In this document: positions 9,280 through 18,562 of the stretch, piece by piece
How the letters are laid out: each line of letters opens with the position of its first letter
How positions within the stretch are numbered: position 1 is the first letter of the stretch
NCBI RefSeq assembly: GCF_001614315.2
Contig: NZ_LVEG02000004.1
Span: forward strand, 1 to 64,000
Direction: 5' to 3'
Length of the DNA stretch: 64,000 bases
Source of the DNA: Halofilum ochraceum
GTDB taxonomy: Bacteria > Pseudomonadota > Gammaproteobacteria > XJ16 > Halofilaceae
Notes under the pieces: model-generated
What the model was told of the DNA's origin: nothing
The model's input: only the letters and a program-made list of their open reading frames with translations
Databases searched by the model: none
Translations under genes and position numbers: made by a program

Positions 9280-11075
9280 AACGCATCCTCCCAGCGGCGG
9301 CTCAGCGCGAGCGCCGAATTGATCAGCCCCACCATCGAATAGGTCTGCGGGAAGTTGCCCCAGAGTTCGCCGGTCGTCGGGTCCATGTCCTCGGAGAGGA
9401 GACCCAGTCGCGTGGTGGAGGCCAGCATGTTCTCGAACAGCCGCCGCGCTTCCGCCCCCCGCCCGATGGCGGCGAGCGCGTCGATGTACCAGAAGGTGCA
9501 GATATTGAAGGCGTTCTCCGGCGTCCCGAAGTCATCGTCGCCGATATACCGGAACATATGGTCGCCGCGGCGCAGCTCGCCCTCGATCGCCTCGACGGTC
9601 GCTACGAAGCGCGGATCGTCGGCGGCGACGAAATCGAGTTCGTGCAGCAGTAGCAGGCTCGCGTCCAGACGCTCGCCGCCGAAGCTCTCGACAAAGGCAC
9701 CACGGCGCTCGCTCCAACCCTGCTCCGAGATGACCGCGTGCATGTCCCCGGCACGCCGTCGCCATGCATCATGCGCGTCGGGCAGTTCCAGCCGATCGGC
9801 GATGCGGGCAAGCCGGTCGCAGGCGGCCCAGCACATCACCGCGGAGTACGTGTGCACCTTCTCGTGGCCGCGGTATTCCCAGAGGCCCGCGTCGGGCTGG
9901 TCGAACAGGCGTGCGGCGTGCTCGCCCAGCGGCTCCAGCCGCCGGAACAGCGCGACATCCCCCGGCCGCGTGAGGCGTTCGTCGAAGAACGCCTGGGTCA
10001 CGGCCAGCACGACGGCGCCGTAGCTGTCGTGCTGGATCTGGCGGTAGGCATCGTTGCCGATCCGCACCGGTTTCATGCCGCGGTAGCCACCGAGGTGATC
10101 GGCCTCGCTCTCGGTCAGCGTGGTCTCGCCGCCGATGCCGTACAGCGGTTGCAGCAGCGCGTCGTCGCTGCCGGCCACCAGATTGATGATGTAGCGCAGA
10201 TACCGTTCCAGCGTGCCGGTGGCGCCCAGCCGGTTGAGCGCATGGACCACGAAATACGCATCCCGCAGCCAGCAGTAGCGGTAGTCCCAGTTGCGGCCGC
10301 TGTCGGCGACCTCCGGGATCGAGGTGGTCATGGCGGCGACCACCGCGCCGGTATCGTCGAAGGTCGACAGCTTGAGCGTGATCGCGGCCCGGATCACGGC
10401 GGACTGCCAGTCAAACGGGACCGCCAGAGAGCGCACCCACTCATGCCAGTACGTGCGGGTCTCGTCGAAAAAGCGGCGCCCCATCTCGGCCACCGACTCG
10501 GTGACGCTCTCGTCCGGCCCCAGGATCAGGGTCACGTCGCGTTCGAGGACCTGCGCCTGTTCCTGAAGAATGGAGGTCACCGGGGCGTCGGTCGTCAGGC
10601 GCAGGACCTGGTCGTCGAACACGAAACGTACATGATTGCTGCCCTGGGTCACGGTGTGAGTGTCGGCGCCGTAGCCGGCGGTCGGGCGCAGGCGGATCCG
10701 GGCGACGGGCGTGCCGCTCATGACCTCCACGTGTCGTACCAGCATGACCGGCCGGAAGCGGCGGCCGTACTGGGCGAAGCGCGGCGCGAAATCGGTAATG
10801 CGCAGGGCGCCGCCATGGCGGTCGTGCAGTTCCGTGCACAGGATGGGCGTGTTGCGCAGGTAGTACTGGCGGGATGAGGTCTGGTCCTGCAGTTCGATCG
10901 CGAAACGGCCGCGGTCGTTGCCGTCATCGATCAGGTGCGAGAACACGGGCTCGCCATCCAGGCGCGGGAAGCAGCCCCACACGATCGTGCCCTGGGTATC
11001 GACCAGCGCCGATATCTGGCAGTTGCCGATCAGGCCGAGTTCAAGGTCGGGCATCGCGTCCGCCCCGCGGGTCAT
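9276..11075 (-). CDS. Glycoside hydrolase family 15 protein (glucoamylase/trehalase-like)
   Basis: The 599-residue protein has the GH15 layout: an N-terminal beta-rich domain (LIGNCQISALVDTQGTIVW, CFPRLDGEPVF) and an (alpha/alpha)6 barrel with SGRNWDYRYCWLRDA and the late LLSEDMDPTTGELWGNFPQ motif. GH15 enzymes of this bacterial subgroup include glucoamylases and acid trehalases. Because it sits between otsB and otsA with four-base overlaps at both ends, trehalose or a related glucoside is the likeliest substrate; that is inference. The ATG at 11075 overlaps the otsB stop (ATGA). No signal peptide is seen, so it should be cytoplasmic. Confidence 0.9.
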   Translation of the reverse strand: MTRGADAMPDLELGLIGNCQISALVDTQGTIVWGCFPRLDGEPVFSHLIDDGNDRGRFAIELQDQTSSRQYYLRNTPILCTELHDRHGGALRITDFAPRFAQYGRRFRPVMLVRHVEVMSGTPVARIRLRPTAGYGADTHTVTQGSNHVRFVFDDQVLRLTTDAPVTSILQEQAQVLERDVTLILGPDESVTESVAEMGRRFFDETRTYWHEWVRSLAVPFDWQSAVIRAAITLKLSTFDDTGAVVAAMTTSIPEVADSGRNWDYRYCWLRDAYFVVHALNRLGATGTLERYLRYIINLVAGSDDALLQPLYGIGGETTLTESEADHLGGYRGMKPVRIGNDAYRQIQHDSYGAVVLAVTQAFFDERLTRPGDVALFRRLEPLGEHAARLFDQPDAGLWEYRGHEKVHTYSAVMCWAACDRLARIADRLELPDAHDAWRRRAGDMHAVISEQGWSERRGAFVESFGGERLDASLLLLHELDFVAADDPRFVATVEAIEGELRRGDHMFRYIGDDDFGTPENAFNICTFWYIDALAAIGRGAEARRLFENMLASTTRLGLLSEDMDPTTGELWGNFPQTYSMVGLINSALALSRRWEDAF

Positions 11076-11836
11076 GATTGATCCGGCGCCATGGCCTGCA
11101 GCTGTTCCGGCAGGCGGTCCAGCCACTCGAGCGTCGCCGCAACCGAGGGCAGCGTGGCCGTGGCGGCGGTGTCCGGGTGGTGTTCGCCGACCCGGATCGA
11201 GAAGCCGCCGAGGGCGTTCACGGCCGCGAATGCGTCCTCGTCCGTCCGGTCGTCACCAAGGAATACGGGGACGCGGCCCTGAAACGGCGCCTCGGTCATG
11301 AATTCGCGCACCACCCGCCCCTTGTCGCGGCCGACCGGCTTGAGCTCAAATACCTGTTTGCCCGCCTGAATATGGAAACCGTCGCCGAGCAGCCGGCGCT
11401 GGCGTTCGAGGAAGGCCGCGACCTCCTGCTCGCGTTCCGGTGCGCCGCGCCAGTGGAGGGCGAGCGCTCCGCCCTTGTCCTCGGCATACAGCCCCGGCCG
11501 CGCGGCGACAAAGCCGGCGATCGCCTCGCGTACCGCGTCCAGTCGTTCGCGGTCGCGCTCGTCGCTGTGGATGCGTCCCCGGGCGTCGCGCCGTTCAAGG
11601 CCGTGCAGGCCGGCGAGCGGCAGCCGCAGCGGGTGCAGCAGACGCTCGAGATCGGAGAGCGCGCGGCCGCTCACGATCGCGACCGCATCGTCGAGCGCCC
11701 CCTGCAGGTGGCGCAGGCGCTGAGTCATCCCCGGCGGGAGTATCACGTGGTCCGGATGATCCTCGAGTTCGACCAGCGTGCCGTCGAAATCGAGGAACAG
11801 CGCCCAGTCCGGTGCGGGCATTGGCAGGGCATTCAT
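11072..11836 (-). CDS. otsB: Trehalose-6-phosphate phosphatase
   Basis: The 254-residue HAD-superfamily protein begins [20 protein letters not shown], with the nucleophile Asp in DFDGTL at about residues 16-21. It continues with [20 protein letters not shown], the lysine-bearing GRDKGRVV motif and the [10 protein letters not shown] motif. It dephosphorylates trehalose-6-phosphate. A second ATG at 11848 is also possible; neither has a clear ribosome site. It is the first gene of the coupled otsB-GH15-otsA operon and is divergent from nadA with about 170 bases between them. Confidence 0.94.
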   Translation of the reverse strand: MNALPMPAPDWALFLDFDGTLVELEDHPDHVILPPGMTQRLRHLQGALDDAVAIVSGRALSDLERLLHPLRLPLAGLHGLERRDARGRIHSDERDRERLDAVREAIAGFVAARPGLYAEDKGGALALHWRGAPEREQEVAAFLERQRRLLGDGFHIQAGKQVFELKPVGRDKGRVVREFMTEAPFQGRVPVFLGDDRTDEDAFAAVNALGGFSIRVGEHHPDTAATATLPSVAATLEWLDRLPEQLQAMAPDQS

Positions 11837-12010
11837 AGGGGCAACCATAGCGGTCGGCGCGGCGGGCGCCAAGCCGGTCCGGCGAGGACCGCTATCACAC
11901 GCGTATGCGGGGGCTTGCATCCCCGCTGGCATGGCCGCACATTGAAGCTGATGAGCAAGTCGATATCCGGCGGGCAGGGCCCCGCGCGGGCGCCGTGGGG
12001 GAAAATCGCA

Positions 12011-13093
12011 ATGAACGGTATGCTGGACGATCCGGTCGTACGTGCCCGGACCGTGCCGCTGACTGCGGAAGTGGAGCGTGCGCACCCGAATCGCTCCGAT
12101 GATGAACGCACGGCGCTGGTCGAGCGGATCAAAGCGCTGCTTGAGCGCGAAAATGCGGTCCTGGTGGCCCATTACTACACCGATCCGGAGATCCAGGCGC
12201 TGGCCGATGAGACCGGCGGGACGGTGTCCGACTCGCTCGAGATGGCGCGGTTCGGCAATGCCCACCCGGCGCAGACGCTGGTGGTGGCCGGCGTGCGCTT
12301 TATGGGCGAGACCGCGAAGATCCTCAATCCGGAAAAACGCGTGCTCATGCCGACGCTGGAGGCCACCTGTTCGCTCGACCTCGGTTGCCCCGCCGATGAA
12401 TTCGCCGCGTTCTGCGACCAGTACCCGGACCGCACGGTGGTGGTCTACGCCAATACCAGCGCGGCGGTGAAGGCGCGGGCCGATTGGGTCGTCACCTCCA
12501 GTATCGCCCTCGATGTGGTCGAGTATCTGGATGATCGCGGCGAGAAAATCCTCTGGGCGCCGGATCGCCATCTGGGCCGGTATATCGAGCGCGAGACCGG
12601 TGCGGACATGGTCATGTGGCAGGGGTCCTGCATCGTCCACGACGAGTTCCGGGCGCGCGAACTGCACAAGCTCAAGGCCGCGTACCCTGATGCGGGCGTG
12701 CTGGTCCATCCGGAATCACCCGCCGACGTCATCGAGATGGCGGATGTGGTGGGTTCGACCACGCAGCTGATCCGCGGGGCCAAAGAACTGCCCAATGACA
12801 CGTTCATCGTCGCCACCGACCGCGGCATCTTCCACAAGATGCAGCAGGCCGCGCCCGGCAAGCGCTTCATCGACGCCCCGACCGGCGGTGCAGGCGCGAC
12901 CTGCCGCTCCTGCGCGCATTGCCCGTGGATGGCGATGAACGGCCTCGGCAACCTGGCCAATACCCTGGAGTACGGCCTCAACGAGGTCACCGTCCCCGAG
13001 GACGTCCGGGTCGAGGCCCTGCGCTCGGTCCAGCGCATGGTCGACTTCGCCAGCGAGAGCCGGGTGCAGGTGCACGGAACGGGGAACGCCTGA
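12011..13093 (+). CDS. nadA: Quinolinate synthase A
   Basis: The 360-residue protein closely follows E. coli Nad[43 protein letters not shown], the cysteine motifs CSLDLGCP and [11 protein letters not shown], and [15 protein letters not shown] near the C-terminus. These include the three cysteines that bind the [4Fe-4S] cluster. It condenses iminoaspartate with dihydroxyacetone phosphate to quinolinate in NAD synthesis. ATG 12011 fits the family length; an upstream ATG at 11951 would add 20 unconserved residues. The partner nadC lies at 62228; nadB is not in the window. Confidence 0.96.
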   Translation: MNGMLDDPVVRARTVPLTAEVERAHPNRSDDERTALVERIKALLERENAVLVAHYYTDPEIQALADETGGTVSDSLEMARFGNAHPAQTLVVAGVRFMGETAKILNPEKRVLMPTLEATCSLDLGCPADEFAAFCDQYPDRTVVVYANTSAAVKARADWVVTSSIALDVVEYLDDRGEKILWAPDRHLGRYIERETGADMVMWQGSCIVHDEFRARELHKLKAAYPDAGVLVHPESPADVIEMADVVGSTTQLIRGAKELPNDTFIVATDRGIFHKMQQAAPGKRFIDAPTGGAGATCRSCAHCPWMAMNGLGNLANTLEYGLNEVTVPEDVRVEALRSVQRMVDFASESRVQVHGTGNA

Positions 13094-13252
13094 AGGCTCA
13101 TGACCCCTATCGCCAGCCGATCGTTCCATGGCTGGGTGGGTGATTCGGGCGGTTCCGGCGCTGTCGTTTTTTCTCGCAGAGGCGCGGAGTTCGCCAAGGT
13201 CGCGAAGCAAACCAATTCACGTATTGCGGCGGCCTACGCTCCCCCAAAGCCC

Positions 13253-13278
13253 CTGTAGGAGCGAGCTTGCTCGCGATC
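13253..13278. repeat. REP-like element, family A, single arm
   Basis: CTGTAGGAGCGAGCTTGCTC-GCGATC is the same sequence as the right arms at 3691 and 34160. It is a solitary copy in the nadA-irr gap. Confidence 0.85.
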
Positions 13279-13321
13279 GTGCCCGCTAAGACGGATCGGC
13301 ACCGCCAACGGCTCCATACGC

Positions 13322-13440
13322 CGTAGGCGCGTCTTCGACCGGAGCCACCGCACCGGTCGAATGCGCGTAGCCCGCCAGAAGCGCCTGATCCCGCCGAACC
13401 TCCAAATGCGTGCGTTCGCCTTCGGCGAAAACGCGCCTAC
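13322..13440. repeat. Nested inverted-repeat element (REP-like, family E)
   Basis: GTAGGCGCGT near 13323-13332 is matched by ACGCGCCTAC at 13431-13440. Inside are two smaller hairpins: TTCGACCGG (13334-13342) with CCGGTCGAA (13353-13361), and TTCGCC-TTC-GGCGAA (13415-13429). The layout resembles paired REP hairpins rather than a gene. Confidence 0.65.
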
Positions 13441-13519
13441 AAACCTGCCGCCTGCCGCCAATGCATCCGGTTCATGGCGCGCATGCGAATTCTGCCGTGT
13501 GAGCCCAATGGCACTGCCG

Positions 13520-13528
13520 TGCTATAAT
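13520..13528 (+). promoter_or_regulatory. Extended -10 promoter of the Irr-like gene
   Basis: TGCTATAAT is a perfect extended -10 (TG-N-TATAAT). It ends nine bases before the ATG at 13538, so transcription would begin within about three bases of the start codon. No good -35 hexamer is seen, as is usual for extended -10 promoters. Confidence 0.7.
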
Positions 13529-13537
13529 TTCTTCGCA

Positions 13538-13987
13538 ATGATCGAGCCAATCCACAATTTTCCGCTGAACCGCGACCAGGTCAGCGCCTTGCTTGAGCGC
13601 CACGGGATCCTTCCGACCCAGCAGCGCATCGACATCGCGCACCTGCTGTTCCAGCGCGCCCAGCATCTGGCCGCGGAGCAGGTTCTGGCGAAGGTGAATG
13701 CCGATTACGGGCATGTATCCAAGGCGACGGTCTACAACACGCTCGGTCTGTTCGTGCGGCGCGGCCTCGTGCGCGAGGTGCTGATCGAGCCCGGCCGGAC
13801 GTTCTACGACTCGAACACCCGCGATCATCATCACCTGTATAACGTCGACAGCGGTCAGTTGACCGATATCCCCGCCAGCAGCGTTCAGATCGATGGCGAT
13901 CCCGGACTGCCGAGCGGCACCGAGATCGAGGGGATGGACCTCGTCATCCGTGTCCGCAACCGTGACGACGGCCGCGACCGCCGCTGA
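13538..13987 (+). CDS. irr: Fur-family transcriptional regulator, Irr type
   Basis: The 149-residue protein has a Fur-type winged helix (residues 1-85, with GILPTQQRIDIAHLLF and SKATVYNTLGLFVRRGL) and a dimerisation domain starting RTFYDSNTRDHHHLYN. The HHH at residues 97-99, absence of the CxxC zinc site of Fur, and the DIPASSVQI...GTEIEGMDLVIRVR tail match rhizobial Irr (iron response regulator, haem-sensing) better than Fur, PerR or Zur. Irr is best known from alphaproteobacteria, so finding it here is notable. The function in this organism is inferred. The start sits nine bases past a perfect extended -10, which excludes longer forms and suggests a nearly leaderless transcript. Confidence 0.82.
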   Translation: MIEPIHNFPLNRDQVSALLERHGILPTQQRIDIAHLLFQRAQHLAAEQVLAKVNADYGHVSKATVYNTLGLFVRRGLVREVLIEPGRTFYDSNTRDHHHLYNVDSGQLTDIPASSVQIDGDPGLPSGTEIEGMDLVIRVRNRDDGRDRR

Positions 13988-14181
13988 GGCCGACCCCGGC
14001 CGTTTACCATACTGATCCTCAGGCCCCTGACACAGCTTGCGTCCTGACGGGGACGCATGTACGACATCCAGGCCCTGATCGAGCCCCTCATCGTGTCCCT
14101 GTGCGTACGGATGCCGCCTCGCTTCGTGAATGACCGGCACCATGGCAACGGGACGCGATCCTGTCCGTGCTTCCCGCCGGC

Positions 14182-14190
14182 TGCGATAAT
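14182..14190 (+). promoter_or_regulatory. Extended -10 promoter of glnE
   Basis: TGCGATAAT, one mismatch from the extended -10 consensus, ends nine bases before the glnE ATG at 14200, the same spacing as for the Irr-like gene. The implied transcript is leaderless or has only two or three leader bases. Confidence 0.55.
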
Positions 14191-14199
14191 CGCGCCACC

Positions 14200-17142
14200 A
14201 TGAGCCCTGACCCCGACCGCTTGTCGTCCAACCCGCTGCTGCGGCCGCCGCCCGCGCCGGTCGCCAACGCCGGTGAGCGCGCTTTCGACGCGGTCGCCGC
14301 GGCGGCTTCGGTGCGCGACGCCGGGGTGCCGACCGACGAGCCGTGGTGCGACACCGCGCGTGCGGTGTTCGGGGCCAGCGAGTTCGTGGCCCGGGTCGCC
14401 GAGCGGCAGCCGGCGGCGTTCGCGGAACTGGCCGCTGCGGGTATGCCTGCACCGGGCGACGCCGATGCGCTGGCCCGGCGACTGGAAGAGACGGTCGCGG
14501 CTACGCTCATCGACGCGGAAGACGAGCCTGGCCTGATGCGTGCGCTGCGCCGGTTTCGCGCCCTCGAAAGCGCGCGTATCGCCTGGCGCGACCTCACCGG
14601 CCAGGCCACGATCGACGCGACCCTGGCGGCCCAGTCGGCACTCGCCGATGCCTGTATCCGGGTCACGCTGGCCCGCCTGGAGGTCTGGGCGCAGGCCCGT
14701 CATGGGGTGCCGCGCGATGCGGCCGGACAGCCGCAGTCGCTGGTCGTGCTGGGGATGGGCAAGCTCGGCGGCGGCGAGCTGAACTTCTCCTCCGATATCG
14801 ACCTGATTCTGCTTTACGGCGAACCGGGGACCACCGACGGCGATCGGCCGCTCGAGCACGATGCGTACTTCATGCGGCTCGGCCAACGGCTGATCCGGAT
14901 CCTCGACGAGCGCACGGCCGACGGCTACGTGTTCCGCGTCGACATGCGGCTGCGGCCGTTCGGCACCAGTGGCCCGCTGGTCATGCATACCGCGCAGCTC
15001 GAGCAGTATCTGCTGACGCAGGCGCGCGAGTGGGAGCGCTTCGCCCTGGTCAAGGCACGCCCGATCAGCGGCGACCAGGTCTCCGTGCAGGCGGTCGAAG
15101 AACTCCTGCGGCCGTTCGTCTTCCGCCGGTACCTCGATTTCGGTGCCTTCGAGTCTCTGCGTGATCTCAAGGCGCGACTTGAGCGGGAAATGGCCCGCAA
15201 GGGCCTTCACGGCAACGTCAAGTACGGCCGCGGCGGGATCCGCGAGATCGAGTTCGTCGCCCAGGCCTTCCAGTTGATCCGTGGCGGGCGCGAGCCGCGC
15301 CTGCGCCAGCGCTCGCTGCTCGGTATCCTGGGCGCGCTCGATCAGCTCGGGGAATTGCCGAGCGAAGTGATCGCGGATCTCGCCGCCGCGTACCGCTTCC
15401 TGCGCCGCGTCGAGAACCGGCTGCAGGCGCGTGCGGATGAACGCGTCCATGCGCTGCCGCGCGATCCTGACGGCCGCGCCTGGCTGGCCTGGGTGCTGGG
15501 GCTGGAGGATGAGGCCGATCTGAAGCGCGAACTCGACCATCACACGGGGCGGGTACAGGCCTGCTTCAACGAGGTTTTCAACCTGCCAGGGCCGGAGGGT
15601 GAGGGCGCTGATGACGGAGTCGACGCTGGGCTGGGCCCCGTCTGGGAAGCGGAACTCGCCGAAGACGAGGCCGAAGCGGTGCTGGCACAGGCCGGTTTCA
15701 GCGAGCCGGCGGACGTGCGCCGCCGGCTGACGACGCTGCAGCAGTCCAGTCGTTTCCGCACGCTGAGCGCGACGGCGCGGGCCCGGCTGGACACACTGAT
15801 GCCGCTGCTGCTGGCCGACGTCGCCGCCGTGGCCGCAAACGGCCGCACGCTCGGACGCCTGCTGGCGCTGATCGAGGCCGTCGCCCGGCGCAGCGTGTAT
15901 CTCTCCCTGCTGGCCGAGAACGCCGCCGCCCGGCGGCGCCTGGTCGAGCTGTGCGCGGCGAGCGCCTGGATTGCGGACTTCGTGACCCGTCACCCGATCC
16001 TGCTGGATGAGCTGATCGATCCGGATTCGCTCTACGAGCCGCTCGATCGCGCTGCGGTCGCGGCGGAGATCGAGGAGGCGCTGGTCGGCGTCGACAGCGA
16101 CGACCTGGAGGCGCAGATGGACGCGCTGCGCCGCGTCCGGCAGACCAACGTGCTGCGGGTCGCCGCCGTCGATATCACGGGACGGCTGCCGCTGATGCGG
16201 GTTTCCGATTATCTGACCTGGATCGCCGAGGCGGTGCTGGAAGCCGTTCATCGCCTGGTCTACAACCAGACCGTTGCCCGCTATGGCCGGCCGCGTTCCC
16301 GGCTCGACGGCGTGGAGCGCGAACCGGCGTTCGGTATCGTCGCCTACGGCAAACTGGGTGGTATCGAACTCGGATACGGTTCCGATCTGGACCTCGTATT
16401 CCTGTACGACGCCGAGGGCGAGGATCTGGGCACGGACGGCGAGCGCGAACTGGACAACGCCACCTTCTTCGCGCGTCTCGCCCAGCGCATCATCCATTTC
16501 CTCAATACGCCGACGCCGGCGGGTGTGCTCTACGAGATCGACACGCGCCTGCGCCCGAACGGCTCGGCCGGCATGCTGGTGAGCACGCTGGATGCATTCA
16601 CCCGCTATCAGCACGAGAACGCCTGGACCTGGGAACACCAGGCGCTCGTGCGGGCGCGGATGGTCGTCGGTGACGAAACCCTGGCGACGCGTTTCGAGAC
16701 CGTGCGTGCCGAGGTGCTGCAGCGCCCGCGCGATCCGGATACGCTGCGCGATGAGGTGGTCTCGATGCGGGAGCGGATGCGTCGGGAACTCGCCCGCGGC
16801 GGCCGCGACCGGTTCGATCTCAAGCAGGACCGCGGCGGTGTTGCGGATATTGAATTTATGGTCCAATACGGCGTGCTGGCCGGGGCCTGCGCGACACCCG
16901 CGCTGGCCGAATATACCGATAATATCCGTCTGATCGAGGCGCTGGCCGCGCATGACCACCTCGATGCCGACGAGGCGCGTCTGCTGGCCGACGCATACCG
17001 GGGCTTCCGTACCCGTATCCATCGCCTTGCCCTGCTCGACGAGCCGGCCGTGGTAGAGCCGGACGACGAGCTTGCCGCTTATGTCGATACGATCGCCGCG
17101 CTCTGGGAGCGCCGGATGGGCGGCGCGGTCAACGAACAGTAA
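14200..17142 (+). CDS. glnE: GlnE, bifunctional glutamine synthetase adenylyltransferase/deadenylase
   Basis: The 980-residue protein carries two nucleotidyltransferase domains. The first has GMGKLGGGELNFSSDIDL near residue 185, the second AYGKLGGIELGYGSDLDL near residue 714; each is followed by RVDMRLRPFG or EIDTRLRPNG motifs. The N-terminal domain removes and the C-terminal domain adds AMP on glutamine synthetase, tuning nitrogen assimilation in response to PII. The length suits the family. It is followed by ilvE after 25 bases, the same order as in Pseudomonas, and probably cotranscribed. Confidence 0.97.
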   Translation: MSPDPDRLSSNPLLRPPPAPVANAGERAFDAVAAAASVRDAGVPTDEPWCDTARAVFGASEFVARVAERQPAAFAELAAAGMPAPGDADALARRLEETVAATLIDAEDEPGLMRALRRFRALESARIAWRDLTGQATIDATLAAQSALADACIRVTLARLEVWAQARHGVPRDAAGQPQSLVVLGMGKLGGGELNFSSDIDLILLYGEPGTTDGDRPLEHDAYFMRLGQRLIRILDERTADGYVFRVDMRLRPFGTSGPLVMHTAQLEQYLLTQAREWERFALVKARPISGDQVSVQAVEELLRPFVFRRYLDFGAFESLRDLKARLEREMARKGLHGNVKYGRGGIREIEFVAQAFQLIRGGREPRLRQRSLLGILGALDQLGELPSEVIADLAAAYRFLRRVENRLQARADERVHALPRDPDGRAWLAWVLGLEDEADLKRELDHHTGRVQACFNEVFNLPGPEGEGADDGVDAGLGPVWEAELAEDEAEAVLAQAGFSEPADVRRRLTTLQQSSRFRTLSATARARLDTLMPLLLADVAAVAANGRTLGRLLALIEAVARRSVYLSLLAENAAARRRLVELCAASAWIADFVTRHPILLDELIDPDSLYEPLDRAAVAAEIEEALVGVDSDDLEAQMDALRRVRQTNVLRVAAVDITGRLPLMRVSDYLTWIAEAVLEAVHRLVYNQTVARYGRPRSRLDGVEREPAFGIVAYGKLGGIELGYGSDLDLVFLYDAEGEDLGTDGERELDNATFFARLAQRIIHFLNTPTPAGVLYEIDTRLRPNGSAGMLVSTLDAFTRYQHENAWTWEHQALVRARMVVGDETLATRFETVRAEVLQRPRDPDTLRDEVVSMRERMRRELARGGRDRFDLKQDRGGVADIEFMVQYGVLAGACATPALAEYTDNIRLIEALAAHDHLDADEARLLADAYRGFRTRIHRLALLDEPAVVEPDDELAAYVDTIAALWERRMGGAVNEQ

Positions 17143-17167
17143 CCCACTGATTCCGGGAGAGGGGCGC

Positions 17168-18091
17168 ATGTCCTTCGATGATCATGACGGCACCATCTGG
17201 TTCGATGGTGAATTCGTCCCATGGCGCGAGGCCCGCGTCCATGTACTGACCCACACCCTGCATTACGGCATGGGCGTCTTCGAGGGCGTACGGGCGTACA
17301 AAACCGAACAGGGCGCCCAGATCTTTCGGCTGGACGCGCATACCCGGCGGTTGTTCGATTCGGCGAAGATCATGGGCATGACCATCCCCTGGGACGCCGA
17401 GACCCTGAACGAAGCCCAGAAGGCCGTGGTCCGCGACAACGGGCTCGAATCCGCCTACATCCGCCCGATGTGCTTCCTCGGCTCCGAGGGCATGGGTCTG
17501 CGCGCCGACAATCTGAAGGTCCACTGCATCGTCGCGGCATGGCACTGGGGCGCGTACCTCGGTGACGAGAGTATCGAGCGCGGCATTCGCGTGCGCACCT
17601 CGTCCTACTCGCGCCATCATGTGAACGTGTCCATGTGCCGCGCCAAGGCCAACGGGCACTACATCAACTCCATGCTCGCGCTGGGCGAAGCGACCGCGGA
17701 CGGATACGACGAGGCGCTGCTGCTCGATGTCGACGGCTATGCCGCCGAGGGCAGCGGCGAGAACCTGTTCGTCGTGCGCGACGGCACGCTGTACACGCCC
17801 GAACTGACCTCCGCGCTCAATGGCATTACGCGTGACACCATCCTGCACTTTGCGCAGGAGATCGACGTGCCCGTGGTCGAGAAACGAATAACGCGGGACG
17901 AGGTCTATATCGCCGACGAGGCGTTTTTCACGGGCACGGCGGCCGAGGTGACCCCGATCCGCGAGATCGACCGGCGCACGATCGGATCGGGGCGGCGCGG
18001 GCCGGTGACCGAGCGCCTGCAGCAGATGTATTTCGATCAGGTCGAGGGCCGCCGCAGCCAGTATCCGGACTGGCTGACGCCGGTCCGTTAG
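17168..18091 (+). CDS. ilvE: Branched-chain amino acid aminotransferase
   Basis: The 307-residue class IV PLP aminotransferase shows the family pattern: IWFDGEFVPWREARVHVLTH, LHYGMGVFEGVRAY, the PLP-lysine region RAKANGHYINSMLALGEA, EGSGENLFVV and the C-terminal FFTGTAAEVTPI motif. It interconverts leucine, isoleucine and valine with their keto acids. GGGAGAGGGG precedes the ATG. Related genomes have glnE-ilvE next to the waaF/waaC/waaG LPS core genes. Here the sulfotransferase/glycosyltransferase cluster begins in that place. Confidence 0.97.
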   Translation: MSFDDHDGTIWFDGEFVPWREARVHVLTHTLHYGMGVFEGVRAYKTEQGAQIFRLDAHTRRLFDSAKIMGMTIPWDAETLNEAQKAVVRDNGLESAYIRPMCFLGSEGMGLRADNLKVHCIVAAWHWGAYLGDESIERGIRVRTSSYSRHHVNVSMCRAKANGHYINSMLALGEATADGYDEALLLDVDGYAAEGSGENLFVVRDGTLYTPELTSALNGITRDTILHFAQEIDVPVVEKRITRDEVYIADEAFFTGTAAEVTPIREIDRRTIGSGRRGPVTERLQQMYFDQVEGRRSQYPDWLTPVR

Positions 18092-18177
18092 GAGCCTGTC
18101 CGGCCACGGGCAACGCTGCGCGGGCGACCCCGTGGTATTCTGGGCTGATTACCGTGCGCCATGGAGCGCAGACGGCC

Positions 18178-18240
18178 GTAGGTCGGGCTTTAGCCCGACA
18201 GATCAGCGGCTTGCCAGCGTCGGGTGACACCCGAGCTACA
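18178..18240. repeat. REP/BIME-like element, family B
   Basis: GTAGGTCGGGCTTTAGCCCG-ACAG (18178-18201) is a hairpin with stem TCGGGCT/AGCCCGA. It is followed after about 17 bases by a second, inverted arm, TCGGGTGACACCCGAGCTAC-A, ending at 18240. Other copies occur at 57082 and 63202-63272. It lies between ilvE and the zinc-finger gene. Confidence 0.8.
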
Positions 18241-18313
18241 GGAATGCGGTTGAACGCGCGGGACAACAACGATCAGATGTGCCTTGGCGCGCCAGCAGAA
18301 GGAGTCATCCGCG

Positions 18314-18535
18314 ATGCCGAATCCAGAGACAGCGAAGCAGCAGGGCCTGCGCATGCCCAACGACGAGAACCGCTACGAGGTGACCGCCGCTGATCTGCCG
18401 ATCCAGTGTCCGCTGCCCGGGAGCAGCCTGTGGAACTCGCATCCGCGCATTTACATCGCGCTCGATGAAGAGGGTTTCGGCAAGTGCCTCTACTGCGGCG
18501 CCGAATACGTACGCACGGATATGGACAGTGACTGA
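18314..18535 (+). CDS. Small zinc-finger protein, zf-CHCC family
   Basis: The 73-residue protein has the NDUFS6/zf-CHCC layout: a Cys in PIQCPLPG, a His in SHPRIYI and a C-terminal CLYCG pair, giving a C-H-C-C zinc site. In mitochondria and some bacteria such domains associate with respiratory complex I; a bacterial role is unproven. The ATG at 18314 is chosen because AGGAG lies ten bases upstream. It sits between ilvE and the LPS-region genes, where this small gene is also found in other gammaproteobacteria. Confidence 0.85.
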   Translation: MPNPETAKQQGLRMPNDENRYEVTAADLPIQCPLPGSSLWNSHPRIYIALDEEGFGKCLYCGAEYVRTDMDSD

Positions 18536-18562
18536 CACGATGGCCCCGTCACCGGTTCAACG

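Larger units (their letters stand above)
13094..13537. other. Gene-free stretch with several palindromic repeats
   Basis: Between nadA and the Irr-like gene there is no credible coding sequence. It holds a low-complexity block near 13165-13215 (TTTTTTCTCGCAGAGG followed by GCGCGGAGTTCGCC), one family A REP arm (13253-13278), a nested inverted-repeat element (13322-13440) and, at its right end, the promoter of the Irr-like gene. Confidence 0.8.

Noticed and set aside
13885-17169. A very long open frame (about 1,090 codons) on the minus strand opposite glnE
   Set aside because: It mirrors the codon phase of glnE in GC-rich DNA, shows no protein-family motif and is rich in Arg, Gln and His as expected of antisense frames.
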